IMG/VR virus record: IMGVR_UViG_3300035145_001975
Location: 1 to 25,691 of that record
From: a virus
Reading direction: 5' to 3' (one strand)
Length of the DNA stretch: 25,691 bases
In this document: positions 1 to 7,209 of the stretch, piece by piece
Numbering within the stretch: position 1 is the first letter of the stretch
How the letters are laid out: every line of letters begins with the position of its first letter
Made by a program: the position numbers and the translations under genes
The notes under the pieces: generated by a model
The model's input: only the letters and a program-made list of their open reading frames with translations
Databases searched by the model: none
Told to the model about the DNA's origin: nothing

Positions 1-2
1 CT

Positions 3-1130
3 ATCGGTGCTCAAGAACTTATTCTTGATCTCTTGAAAGAGCGAGCAGAGACTGGTCGTGTCTACCTCATGAACATTGACCACTGCAACAGTCATAGTTC
101 TTTCCTGGACAAGGTTAACATGTCTAACCTGTGTCAGGAGATCACTCTACCAACTGACCCCATCCAGCATATCGATGGCGAGGGTGAGATTGCTCTGTGT
201 ATTCTGTCTGCTATCAACGTAGGTAAACTGAAGACACTGGATGACATTGAACCCCTTTGTGATCTTGCTGTTCGTGGTCTGGAAGAACTGATCGACTACC
301 AGGAGTACCCTGTCAAAGCGGCGAGAGAGTCCACACTCAATCGTAGGTCACTGGGTATCGGATACATCGGTCTAGCGCACTTCCTGGCGAAGCAGGGGCA
401 CTCCTACGACTCTCCTGAAGCGGTGAAAGCAGTCCATGATCTGACAGAAGCATTCCAATACTACCTGCTCAAGTCATCCAATCAGATTGCTAAAGAGAAA
501 GGTGCATGTGGATACTTTGATCGCACCAAGTATTCCCATGGAATTCTTCCCATTGATACATATAAAAAAGACGTTGACGAGCTAGTACCACATGACCTTT
601 CGCTTGATTGGGGAGCTCTACGGGAGCAGATCAGACAGCACGGACTACGACATTCAACACTGTCTGCTCAAATGCCATCAGAGAGCAGTTCCGTTGTGTC
701 AAACGCAACAAATGGAATCGAACCACCTAGAGGGTATCTGTCCGTTAAGAAGAGCAAGAAGGGACCGCTTAAACAGATCGTCCCGCAATACCAGACTCTT
801 AAAAACAATTATACCCTTCTGTGGGATATGCCTAACAACACTGGGTATATTAATATTGTTGCTGTGATGCAGAAGTTCTTTGACCAGGCAATTTCTGGTA
901 ACTGGAGCTACAATCCACTGAATTACCCCAACAATGAGATCCCTGTTTCGGTCATGGCACAGGATTTCTTGACTACATACAAGTACGGTTGGAAAACTTC
1001 ATACTATCAAAACACCTATGATGTAAAAGAAGACGACGACAAAGAAGAAGAGAAGAAACAGAGCATCGAAGACCTGCTTACCCAAATCCTAGAAACCGAG
1101 GAAGAAGATTGTGACAGTTGCAAAATTTAG
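3..1130 (+). CDS. nrdA: Class Ia ribonucleotide reductase, large subunit (3' part)
   Basis: C-terminal 375 codons of the catalytic alpha subunit, which reduces NDPs to dNDPs. The reading frame is open from nt 3 and the start lies off the window. Visible family landmarks are NLCQE, which holds the substrate-site Asn, the thiyl-radical Cys and the Glu. NRRSLGIG follows, then KTSYYQNT with the paired Tyr of the radical-transfer path. The C-terminus is acidic and ends CDSCKI, the redox-active Cys pair that is re-reduced by glutaredoxin or thioredoxin. It is followed with overlap by nrdB, the usual phage order. No disruption is seen in the visible part. The two glutaredoxins encoded in this window are plausible electron donors (inference). 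Confidence 0.97.
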   Translation: MGAQELILDLLKERAETGRVYLMNIDHCNSHSSFLDKVNMSNLCQEITLPTDPIQHIDGEGEIALCILSAINVGKLKTLDDIEPLCDLAVRGLEELIDYQEYPVKAARESTLNRRSLGIGYIGLAHFLAKQGHSYDSPEAVKAVHDLTEAFQYYLLKSSNQIAKEKGACGYFDRTKYSHGILPIDTYKKDVDELVPHDLSLDWGALREQIRQHGLRHSTLSAQMPSESSSVVSNATNGIEPPRGYLSVKKSKKGPLKQIVPQYQTLKNNYTLLWDMPNNTGYINIVAVMQKFFDQAISGNWSYNPLNYPNNEIPVSVMAQDFLTTYKYGWKTSYYQNTYDVKEDDDKEEEKKQSIEDLLTQILETEEEDCDSCKI

Positions 1131-2298
1131 AGTCAACGACGACATGCCAAAGAAATCTGTAGACGGCATGACTGTATTCAATACTAATACAGTCAATGCA
1201 TTGAAGCAACCAATGTTTTTTGGTGCCCCTCTGGGAGTACAACGTTATGATCAATTCAAGTATCCTATCTTTGAGAAACTTACTCAACAGCAACTTGGAT
1301 ACTTCTGGAGACCTGAAGAGGTATCACTTCAGAAGGACCGTGCTGACTACCAGACGCTTCGTCCAGAGCAGAAGCACATCTTCACCTCTAATCTTAAGTA
1401 CCAGATCCTCCTGGATTCTGTACAAGGGCGTGGTCCTGGGATGGCTTTTAGTCCTTACTGCTCACTACCCGAGCTTGAGGGTGCCATGAACATCTGGCAG
1501 ACTATGGAGATGATTCATAGTCGCTCGTACACATACATCATTAAGAATGTGTACCCAGATCCTACGGAAGTTCTTGACACTATCATCGACGATGAGAAGA
1601 TCATTGAACGTGCCCAAAGTGTGACCAAGGCATACGATGACTTCATCAATGCTGCACAGGAGTATGGCACTGGTAACTGGTGGAAGGAAGACTGGAAAGA
1701 TTCTCCTAGTGCTGAATGGACACTGCGTGACCTGAAGCGTAGACTCTATCGCGCAGTCATGAACGTGTATATTCTTGAGGGTATTCGTTTCTATGTTTCT
1801 TTCGCTTGCTCCTTTGCTTTCGGTGAACTCAAAGTCATGGAAGGTAATGCAAAGATCATCGGTCTGATTGCTCGTGATGAGTCGCAGCACATGACTATCA
1901 CCATGAACATGATCAAGAACTGGCAGAAGGGTGATGACCCTGACATGCTGAAGATCATTGAGGAGGAAGAACAGAACGTTGTTCAAATGTTCCGTGATTG
2001 TGTAGAGGAAGAGAAGAACTGGGCAGAGTATCTGTTTAGAGATGGTAGCATGATTGGTTTGAATGACAAACTACTCAAGAATTATGTTGAGTGGGTTGCG
2101 AATCGTCGCATGAAGTCTATCAACATGAAGCCTGTCTTTAGTCAACCTATCTCTAACAATCCTCTACCATGGACAGAGCACTGGTTGAACTCCAAGACCA
2201 TGCAAGTGGCACCACAAGAGACAGAAGTTGAGTCCTATGTCATCGGTGGTCTCAAGCAAGATGTTGGTGAAAAAACATTCTCTGGATTTAAACTATGA
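1111..2298 (+). CDS. nrdB: Class Ia ribonucleotide reductase, small subunit
   Basis: Beta subunit carrying the di-iron/tyrosyl radical cofactor, partner of NrdA. Iron ligands and the radical Tyr are recognisable: the Asp in LLDSVQGR, Glu and His in EMIHSRSYTYI (which also holds the radical Tyr), the Glu in ILEGIRFYVSF, and Glu/His in ARDESQHMT. The length of 395 aa is normal. The chosen start is GTG 1111, which sits 9 nt after a GAGG ribosome-binding sequence and overlaps nrdA by 20 nt. T4 NrdB-type proteins begin around TVFNTN, so ATG 1144 or ATG 1168 are real alternatives, and the first 19 residues may not be translated. The stop overlaps the next gene as ATGA, which suggests one transcript. 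Confidence 0.96.
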   Translation: MTVAKFRVNDDMPKKSVDGMTVFNTNTVNALKQPMFFGAPLGVQRYDQFKYPIFEKLTQQQLGYFWRPEEVSLQKDRADYQTLRPEQKHIFTSNLKYQILLDSVQGRGPGMAFSPYCSLPELEGAMNIWQTMEMIHSRSYTYIIKNVYPDPTEVLDTIIDDEKIIERAQSVTKAYDDFINAAQEYGTGNWWKEDWKDSPSAEWTLRDLKRRLYRAVMNVYILEGIRFYVSFACSFAFGELKVMEGNAKIIGLIARDESQHMTITMNMIKNWQKGDDPDMLKIIEEEEQNVVQMFRDCVEEEKNWAEYLFRDGSMIGLNDKLLKNYVEWVANRRMKSINMKPVFSQPISNNPLPWTEHWLNSKTMQVAPQETEVESYVIGGLKQDVGEKTFSGFKL

Positions 2299-2963
2299 CA
2301 AAAGAATGGTGTGCGGTTCACCACAAAAGTGATCCGCCCCAGTCACCATTTGCGCCTCAATGGGACTTCACCATTGGCGAAAAGCAAATTGATATTGACT
2401 GTGATGAACTAACTAAAATTATTCTACAGAAAGAAAAAGAGATCAAAGATCAGTTTCCTGCCAGCAGTGATGGCAATACTGGTCTTGGTCCTAATAGTCT
2501 TACCTCTAGGTTCAGGCATTTCAATGTCTTGACCTGGGGGTTTCCTGCTACAGATCAGTTACATCAGGAGATTAAAAAGTTTCACAAACAATACTATCAA
2601 AGTATTTTTGGTGTATTCAAATCTGTGCCTAGGGTACGTATTAGATGCTGGGCAAACGTGTTGAGGAAGGGAGAGAGGATCAAAAAACATTGGCACTCTG
2701 TCCACCCACATACATACTTGGGAGGGCATCTAACTGTTGCTGCTGTAGACACCAAGACTATCTATACTCATCCATATGATGATATTGGTAGGAACTACGA
2801 AGCAGAGAATGTGCCAGGTAAACTGACACTATTTCCTAACTATCTCCCTCACTATACTACAGTTAATCAACAGGACACTCCTAGAATTACTATTGCTTTT
2901 GATCTTACTCAACTGACTACCATCTTTACAGATGATGATGACAATACGCTTATACCATTATGA
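2295..2963 (+). CDS. 2OG-Fe(II) oxygenase-like protein
   Basis: A 222 aa protein that looks like the compact 2-oxoglutarate/Fe(II) dioxygenases common in cyanophages. A His-rich block spans residues 132-145 (HWHSVHPHTYLGGH), followed by a strand with GKLTLFPNYLPH, in which His186 is a likely distal metal ligand. The block PRITIAFDL follows, whose Arg197 could bind 2OG. This is the H...H...R layout of the 2OG-FeII_Oxy_5 type. It starts inside the nrdB stop (ATGA) and the next gene starts inside its own stop, so it is co-transcribed with RNR. The substrate cannot be read from the sequence. The second oxygenase at 16885 has a cleaner motif; this one is more divergent. Confidence 0.7.
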   Translation: MTKEWCAVHHKSDPPQSPFAPQWDFTIGEKQIDIDCDELTKIILQKEKEIKDQFPASSDGNTGLGPNSLTSRFRHFNVLTWGFPATDQLHQEIKKFHKQYYQSIFGVFKSVPRVRIRCWANVLRKGERIKKHWHSVHPHTYLGGHLTVAAVDTKTIYTHPYDDIGRNYEAENVPGKLTLFPNYLPHYTTVNQQDTPRITIAFDLTQLTTIFTDDDDNTLIPL

Positions 2964-3229
2964 ATCCTGACACTCCTTTGCCTCTGCCGATGCAGGCAGA
3001 TCCAAAACAACCTAGGGCAATCCAGCAATATCTGGAAACCATGAAACAAATTGATCGTAACGAACAATATACGATCTACTGGTGGACTAGGATGAACGAG
3101 GAAGAATTGATGCAAGTTATGCAGAAATTCTGTTGGGATAATAGTATTGATTACAATACTGTTAACTGGGGTAAGTTCTTGCGTGGTGAGAACATCCCTG
3201 GATTCTGGGAGAATCAATCAGAGATATGA
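2960..3229 (+). CDS. Hypothetical cyanophage protein (89 aa)
   Basis: I do not recognise this protein. It has a Pro-rich N-terminus (PDTPLPLPMQ), then a helix-prone middle rich in Glu, Met and aromatic residues (YWWTRMNEEELMQVMQKF), and no Cys pairs, signal peptide or membrane segment. The ATGA overlap with the upstream oxygenase gene places it in the nrdA-nrdB operon. Codon use matches its neighbours. Confidence 0.75.
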   Translation: MNPDTPLPLPMQADPKQPRAIQQYLETMKQIDRNEQYTIYWWTRMNEEELMQVMQKFCWDNSIDYNTVNWGKFLRGENIPGFWENQSEI

Positions 3230-3250
3230 ATATATTTTACAGGTGGTTGC

Positions 3251-3412
3251 ATGACAAAAGAACTTCCCGAATGGAAACGGAGAGCACTCTCGGATCCGAG
3301 TGTGACAGACAAACAAGCGAAGATTATCATGGAGGGTCCGAAGTGTCTCACGGACGCATGGTTCCTCCAAGCAATGCGGTACAAATACCAGATCCGTGGT
3401 TATGAAAACTAG
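3251..3412 (+). CDS. Small hypothetical protein (53 aa)
   Basis: Short reading frame that starts ATG 3251 after AGGTGGTTGC and stops at TAG 3410. The product is charged (MTKELPEWKRRALSDPS at the start) and ends RYKYQIRGYEN. It fills the gap between the preceding stop and the nuclease-like gene and overlaps the latter by 11 nt, as expected for a real small gene in this packing. No domain is recognised. Confidence 0.6.
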   Translation: MTKELPEWKRRALSDPSVTDKQAKIIMEGPKCLTDAWFLQAMRYKYQIRGYEN

Positions 3413-3740
3413 TAGTGCCAAAGCAAAGGGTAGGAACCTACAGAAGTGGGTCCGCCAGAAACTCATTGAGATGTTAGATGTCCACCCAGAGGACATTGAG
3501 TCTCGTAGCATGGGTGCTGGTGGAGAAGATCTTATCATGGCACGAGCAGCTAGACAAAAGTTTCCTCACTCGATAGAATGTAAGAACGTTGAGCGTCTCA
3601 ATGTTTGGGACGCATACGAACAGGCTTGTGAAAATTCTGGTGACTATGAACCCATCGTAGTCATGAAGAAGAACAGAAAGAAACCACTAATTGTGGTGGA
3701 TGCTGAATATTTCATTGGTCTGTTCGAGAACAACAAATAA
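3402..3740 (+). CDS. PD-(D/E)XK nuclease-like protein
   Basis: A 112 aa protein with the layout of a minimal PD-(D/E)XK or Holliday-junction-resolvase-like fold. The parts are a helical N-terminus (KGRNLQKWVRQKL), GAGGED with catalytic-type acids at residues 42-43, the strand IECKN giving the ExK pair (E59, K61), then a helix with QA (Q74) and a final strand KKPLIVVD. The likely role is structure-specific or general DNA cleavage in recombination or host DNA breakdown (inference from motif). GTG 3396 is an alternative start two codons upstream. ATG 3402 is preferred, overlapping the 53 aa gene. Confidence 0.7.
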   Translation: MKTSSAKAKGRNLQKWVRQKLIEMLDVHPEDIESRSMGAGGEDLIMARAARQKFPHSIECKNVERLNVWDAYEQACENSGDYEPIVVMKKNRKKPLIVVDAEYFIGLFENNK

Positions 3741-3743
3741 ATA
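3736..3743 (+). promoter_or_regulatory. T4-late-like promoter box AATAAATA
   Basis: AATAAATA overlaps the TAA stop of the nuclease gene and lies 20 nt before ATG 3764. T4-type late promoters consist of a TATAAATA-like -10 box without a -35. The T position differs here, so this is a candidate only. Confidence 0.4.
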
Positions 3744-3763
3744 TTTCATTGTGGTTTTTGATT

Positions 3764-3928
3764 ATGCCAAGAGGAAGATTGCTCAAGGTTGATGCACTGC
3801 ATCACGTTCTCAAATTAAAGAACGAGATCGGTGATGGAAAATATGACCACAAGAATGATGATTGGCGTTCAGGTGCTGATCATATGTTGAACCGTATGCT
3901 AGACATTCTCAATGAGTATTCTAACTAA
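3764..3928 (+). CDS. Small hypothetical protein (54 aa)
   Basis: ATG 3764 to TAA 3928. The product is basic and His-rich: it begins MPRGRLLKVDALHHVLKLKN and ends in an amphipathic helix (HMLNRMLDILNEY). A late-like box lies 20 nt upstream, and the stop overlaps the next gene by 17 nt. No known domain is recognised. The coding call rests on the tight packing and neighbour-like codon use. Confidence 0.6.
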   Translation: MPRGRLLKVDALHHVLKLKNEIGDGKYDHKNDDWRSGADHMLNRMLDILNEYSN

Positions 3929-4058
3929 AGAGCAGGAACAAGAACTTCGTGCTAGAATGGTAAGAGCAAAAGTTGATCTCCTTATGGAAGAACCTTGCCC
4001 TATCTACGAAGCTACTGAAGAAGACTGGAACGACTTCTGGTACAACGAAGATAAATAA
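3912..4058 (+). CDS. Small acidic hypothetical protein (48 aa)
   Basis: ATG 3912 to TAA 4058, begins MSILTKEQEQELRARMVRAK and ends EEDWNDFWYNEDK. It is a helical N-terminal half followed by an acidic, Trp-rich tail, overlapping the previous gene by 17 nt. The shape (basic helix plus acidic aromatic tail) is common among small phage proteins, but I recognise no family. Confidence 0.6.
   Translation: MSILTKEQEQELRARMVRAKVDLLMEEPCPIYEATEEDWNDFWYNEDK
4050..4057 (+). promoter_or_regulatory. T4-late-like promoter box GATAAATA
   Basis: GATAAATA overlaps the stop codon of the 48 aa gene and lies 20 nt upstream of ATG 4077. It has the same placement as the boxes at 3736 and 4744. Confidence 0.4.
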
Positions 4059-4076
4059 AAATCATTGAGGTATATT

Positions 4077-4748
4077 ATGTTTAAGTATATTTTGTCAGGT
4101 CTGCTCCTCGGAGCAGCACATGGTATGACTGTGCCTGTAGCAGCGGAACCCACCAAGGGTTACCACACTATGGATTCTATGGGATGCATGATGCTACTAG
4201 AGTGTACCGACAATGTTAAACGAGTCACGAGTATTCAAGATATTATCGATTACTATCCCGATAGTGATTATGATTCTGTTGCTAGTGAGTTTAATGACAT
4301 CATCGCCTCTTTTGATAGGGTCGGAGTTAAGGTCTTTCTAGCAGATACAAAATACTTTCCACCAGGACACCGAGGTGTCTATCATACTGTAGGTAATAAC
4401 TTTTTCTTGAACGATGCTTTCATGCATCGTCAAAGCACACTCATGAGTGTCACTAGACATGAAGGGTGGCACGCTGCACAGGATTGTATGGCAGGTACTA
4501 TCAAGAATAGTATGATCGCTATCATCAAACCTGAAGAGGCAGTTCCTACGATCTGGCGCACTATGGCAGAACGCACCTATCCTAAAAATGCAGTCCCTTG
4601 GGAAGCAGAAGCATCCTGGGCAGGTCGCACTGAAGGTATGACTGCTAAAGCATTGGATGCCTGTGCTACTGGTGAGATGTGGAAAGTGTATCCACCCACA
4701 CCACTGACAGGGCAATGGCTAAAAGAAAATGGTTACCTTGCAGACTAA
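4077..4748 (+). CDS. Exported HExxH putative metallopeptidase
   Basis: A 223 aa protein with an N-terminal signal-like segment (residues 1-22, MFKYILSGLLLGAAHG...) and mature Cys residues at about 37, 43, 137 and 193 that could form disulfides. Residues 128-132 read HEGWH, a zinc-protease HExxH motif, followed about 45 residues on by WEAEASWAG, where E176 or E178 could be the third zinc ligand. The likely job is cleavage of an envelope or extracellular protein or peptide (inference). ATG 4077 is preferred to TTG 4065 because GAGG precedes it by 6 nt. The neighbours downstream are membrane-anchored proteins, so lysis or virion-associated envelope work is possible. Confidence 0.65.
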   Translation: MFKYILSGLLLGAAHGMTVPVAAEPTKGYHTMDSMGCMMLLECTDNVKRVTSIQDIIDYYPDSDYDSVASEFNDIIASFDRVGVKVFLADTKYFPPGHRGVYHTVGNNFFLNDAFMHRQSTLMSVTRHEGWHAAQDCMAGTIKNSMIAIIKPEEAVPTIWRTMAERTYPKNAVPWEAEASWAGRTEGMTAKALDACATGEMWKVYPPTPLTGQWLKENGYLAD

Positions 4749-4751
4749 ATA
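4744..4751 (+). promoter_or_regulatory. T4-late-like promoter box ACTAAATA
   Basis: The octamer overlaps the stop codon TAA 4746-4748 and sits 24 nt before ATG 4775. CTAAATA-type boxes are the cyanophage form of the T4 late -10 element. Confidence 0.4.
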
Positions 4752-4774
4752 AAAGTGCCTCAACTATTCCAGCA

Positions 4775-5062
4775 ATGGCAGAAACTCCTGTAAAGGAATC
4801 GCCAGCGAAGAAGGAAAAGTTTGAATGGGCAGACGAAGGTCTGTCTGCATTGGTGCGTGTTATTATTCTTGGGTGGTCAGCAGCAATTCTTACACTTAAT
4901 TATGTAACTGTTCCTGGCATTCCACAACGACAAATCGATCCGACATTTATAGCCAGTGTCTTCACAACGACTTTAGCTACGTTCGGAGTCCAAGCGTCTA
5001 AAAAGAAAGACGAAGATAAAGATAAAAAAAGTGAGGAAAAGAAAGATGCAAAAGGTGATTAA
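4775..5062 (+). CDS. Small membrane protein, holin-like
   Basis: A 95 aa protein: charged N-terminus (MAETPVKESPAKKEKFEW), one clear membrane span (ALVRVIILGWSAAILTLNYV), a second weaker hydrophobic stretch (FIASVFTTTLATFGV) and a highly charged Lys/Asp/Glu C-terminal tail. Two spans with a charged tail are compatible with a class II holin or another small inner-membrane protein; the sequence does not settle which. ATG 4775 is chosen because it follows the upstream stop. An in-frame ATG at 4712 would overlap the protease gene. The next gene overlaps by 17 nt. Confidence 0.65.
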   Translation: MAETPVKESPAKKEKFEWADEGLSALVRVIILGWSAAILTLNYVTVPGIPQRQIDPTFIASVFTTTLATFGVQASKKKDEDKDKKSEEKKDAKGD

Positions 5063-5282
5063 CGTAGTGGCACTACTATCGGGACTAGTATCCCTGACGG
5101 TAGTCGGCACCACTGGATATGTGTACTTGAATAGAGAATCTATTACTGAACGCGCTAGAGAACGTGTTACCAAATCAGTAACAGAAGCAGTGACTAGAGC
5201 ACTGCCTGGTATTGTAGACAAAGCAATGCCAGAAGTACCGAAACTTCCAAGTGCAACAGGTGGTGCTATCCCTCTACCCTGA
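5046..5282 (+). CDS. Small single-span membrane protein
   Basis: A 78 aa protein with an N-terminal hydrophobic anchor (INVVALLSGLVSLTVVGTT), an amphipathic charged helix (ESITERARERVTKSVTEAV) and a Pro-rich end. ATG 5046 has the purine-rich leader GAGGAAAAGAAAG. The gene overlaps its upstream neighbour by 17 nt, and the downstream gene starts in its stop codon. The anchor plus amphipathic helix would suit a spanin-like, holin-partner or virion-anchored role, but no family is recognised. Confidence 0.65.
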   Translation: MQKVINVVALLSGLVSLTVVGTTGYVYLNRESITERARERVTKSVTEAVTRALPGIVDKAMPEVPKLPSATGGAIPLP

Positions 5283-6091
5283 TGGATATACCACAGATTT
5301 CAACAGACACTATTAGGATTCGTGACCTTGACATCGGTCCAATTAACATTTGGACTACTCCAGAGGCACGAATCCCTAGTGTTCCTCCTATCTATCCAGT
5401 TACTAACATGATTGGTGTCCCTGTTGTGGACATGCCTGGATGTGTAGAGGCACACGAACGTGATGACAACAATCAATTAGAGATTGACGATCCGAAAGGT
5501 GTAAAGGTGTACTGTGATGCAGGCACACCATCGTTCACTCCTATGGATTATAATAAAAGAAAGCTAAAGTTTAAACGCGAAGAGTCTATACCTCCTGTTG
5601 CACCTCCACCAGACAGGAAGACACCAGATCCAGCAGAGACACCAAAGAAAACACCAGAAACAAATAAGGAAGTACCAAAGATAGAGTGTCCCACAAAGAA
5701 ACAGGAAGCAGAAGAACCTGTTGGACACATCTTTGACAGTGGTAGGAAAGAAGTCACAGGATATAAACTAGTCGGTACTCAATGTATCAGGGAAGTAAGA
5801 GACGTACCCATCATTGAGCAAGCCATAAATGGAATACCCCCAGCGAGTGTTGTTATCACCACTGGAGGTATTGCTGTTGTTGCTACTACATCTGCACTGA
5901 TTGCTAAACCATTTGCTGACATCTTACTGAAGGTTATCAAACCTACAGTGAAGAAAGTCTTGAAGAAGGTTGCTTCAATCAGGGGGAAACAAATGAAGAT
6001 CTTGTCTGTAAAGGAGCGCCGAGAAGAGCAGAGGGATCGGAATCAAGCGATTGCAAAGCTTCGCGCTGTGAAGGCGAAGACGAAGAAGTAG
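5282..6091 (+). CDS. Putative virion or membrane-associated protein, Pro-rich middle
   Basis: A 269 aa protein. The N-terminal part (1-90) has WTTPEARIPSVPPIYPV and two Cys. The middle (about 100-150) is a Pro/Lys/Glu-rich linker of PETPKKTPE type. A hydrophobic segment (ASVVITTGGIAVVATTSALIA) lies at about 192-212, and the tail is very basic (KVIKPTVKKVLKKV to AKTKK). This resembles proteins conserved in cyanomyoviruses and often listed as structural, but I cannot prove that from sequence. Its last 113 nt overlap, tail to tail, the end of the minus-strand gene at 5979-6917. Confidence 0.65.
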   Translation: MDIPQISTDTIRIRDLDIGPINIWTTPEARIPSVPPIYPVTNMIGVPVVDMPGCVEAHERDDNNQLEIDDPKGVKVYCDAGTPSFTPMDYNKRKLKFKREESIPPVAPPPDRKTPDPAETPKKTPETNKEVPKIECPTKKQEAEEPVGHIFDSGRKEVTGYKLVGTQCIREVRDVPIIEQAINGIPPASVVITTGGIAVVATTSALIAKPFADILLKVIKPTVKKVLKKVASIRGKQMKILSVKERREEQRDRNQAIAKLRAVKAKTKK

Positions 6092-6917
6092 AAGGGATCT
6101 TATGTACGTGTGGAACCATGAAGTTCACACCCTGCACCTGGACATCCTCACATACCTTGGCATACCTAGTACCAGGAGCGAAGCGAATTCCCTCCTTTAA
6201 TAACTGTCCACAATTTTTGAGTCTCGCGATCTCAAAATCTAATCTTTTATTAGCAGCAAGTTGACTGTTCAATTCAATCTGTGTTTGTGCTGCTTTCTTA
6301 CACAGATCCTGTAAGTTTTTATCTGTTGGTGTACTCCATGTCATAGAGAAACCAAGACCTAGACTGTAGTTATCTTTCTGTCCAGTTCTAGTTTTTTTAT
6401 GGAAGAGAATGCGACCAGGATTATCAATAATTCCGTCCCCAATTGCGTTCCCGTCGTCATCGAAGGCACCGTTGTTGTCACTGATATCATATACAGGATC
6501 ATCATAATATGGCTCCCAAGGTTTGGAAGCTGATGCAGTCCCTGTTACATAGGGAGTAAAGTTTCTGGTGGGTCCTTGACATTGAATACCACCACCATAA
6601 GTGTTGGTAATATATGGACCTTGTAATACCTGAATGGCTTGGTTTGTCACCGAGCCAGAGCTATTAGCGATTGGAGATGCTGTTGCACTCACACCGCCCA
6701 CAGTTTCTGCACGAGCAGGGATTACACTTGCAATTTGAGTTAGACATAGGATTACTGGGAGAAAATACTTGTTGTATCTGTTACGCTTGTAACCTCTGTT
6801 GTTCTTTGAATAATTGTATGGTTCTGAAGCCCTGGTCCGCTGTACGTCTCCGTAAACTGGAACGCTGCTCCTGGTGTCGTTTGTGTGAAAGATGGTTTTG
6901 ATCCCACGCCAGTCCAT
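5979..6917 (-). CDS. Exported cyanophage protein (NQAIQVLQGPY family)
   Basis: 312 codons. A signal-like segment (NKYFLPVILCLTQIASVIPARA, cleavage expected after ARA) lies unusually at about residues 49-70. The preceding residues overlap the upstream gene out of frame, and no ATG, GTG or TTG occurs in frame between 6917 and the signal segment. The mature part contains NQAIQVLQGPYITNTYGGG and QCQGPT, which I associate with a protein widely conserved in cyanomyoviruses. A Leu/Ala-rich helical region (LNSQLAANKRLDFEIARLKN) and a Ser-rich tail follow. Function unknown. The last 38 codons overlap the convergent + strand gene. The true start is uncertain. Confidence 0.7.
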   Translation of the reverse strand: MDWRGIKTIFHTNDTRSSVPVYGDVQRTRASEPYNYSKNNRGYKRNRYNKYFLPVILCLTQIASVIPARAETVGGVSATASPIANSSGSVTNQAIQVLQGPYITNTYGGGIQCQGPTRNFTPYVTGTASASKPWEPYYDDPVYDISDNNGAFDDDGNAIGDGIIDNPGRILFHKKTRTGQKDNYSLGLGFSMTWSTPTDKNLQDLCKKAAQTQIELNSQLAANKRLDFEIARLKNCGQLLKEGIRFAPGTRYAKVCEDVQVQGVNFMVPHVHKIPSTSSSSPSQREALQSLDSDPSALLGAPLQTRSSFVSP

Positions 6918-7198
6918 GTTGAATTCACTCCTTCAATTGATACAGAATTACTAGAAGTGCCAGGGGAAAGATTTCCACTAGCAGTTACGCCAGATCCAGT
7001 AGCAGAATATTGATATCCTGTACTATAATCCATGCTATTAATCGTCTCGGTTATTGTCTGTGTTGTCTCTGTGTGGCTCGTCATTGAGCCCTGTGTGAAG
7101 TTTGGGACAACGGGGACTGCTTGGGCGGTGGCACCTGTAAGCAGGATTACCACCGCACTCGTCGCAATATTCCAATAGGTCGATCCAGAAATCGTCAT
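6752..7198 (-). CDS. Exported low-complexity protein (148 aa)
   Basis: It begins MTISGSTYWNIATSAVVILL with a cleavable-type signal ending TGATAQA. The rest is Ser/Thr/Gly-rich with few charges, like a beta-rich surface or virion protein. The block TTPGAAFQFTETY resembles DTAGAAFSFSQSY in the neighbouring 164 aa protein, which suggests divergent paralogues. ATG 7198 has GAGG 11 nt upstream and follows the previous stop; an in-frame TTG at 7213 is less likely. The gene overlaps the next one (6917) by 166 nt in another frame. Function unknown. Confidence 0.75.
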   Translation of the reverse strand: MTISGSTYWNIATSAVVILLTGATAQAVPVVPNFTQGSMTSHTETTQTITETINSMDYSTGYQYSATGSGVTASGNLSPGTSSNSVSIEGVNSTWTGVGSKPSFTQTTPGAAFQFTETYSGPGLQNHTIIQRTTEVTSVTDTTSIFSQ

Positions 7199-7209
7199 TA
7201 CGAACGTCC

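Noticed and set aside
1465-1986. Open frame (173 codons) antisense to nrdB
   Set aside because: Lies wholly inside nrdB with all iron ligands intact; no independent support.
6750-6770. Programmed -1 frameshift joining the 148 aa and 312-codon minus-strand genes
   Set aside because: Frames are related by -1, but no X-XXY-YYZ slippery heptamer or downstream pseudoknot is evident; kept only as an alternative.
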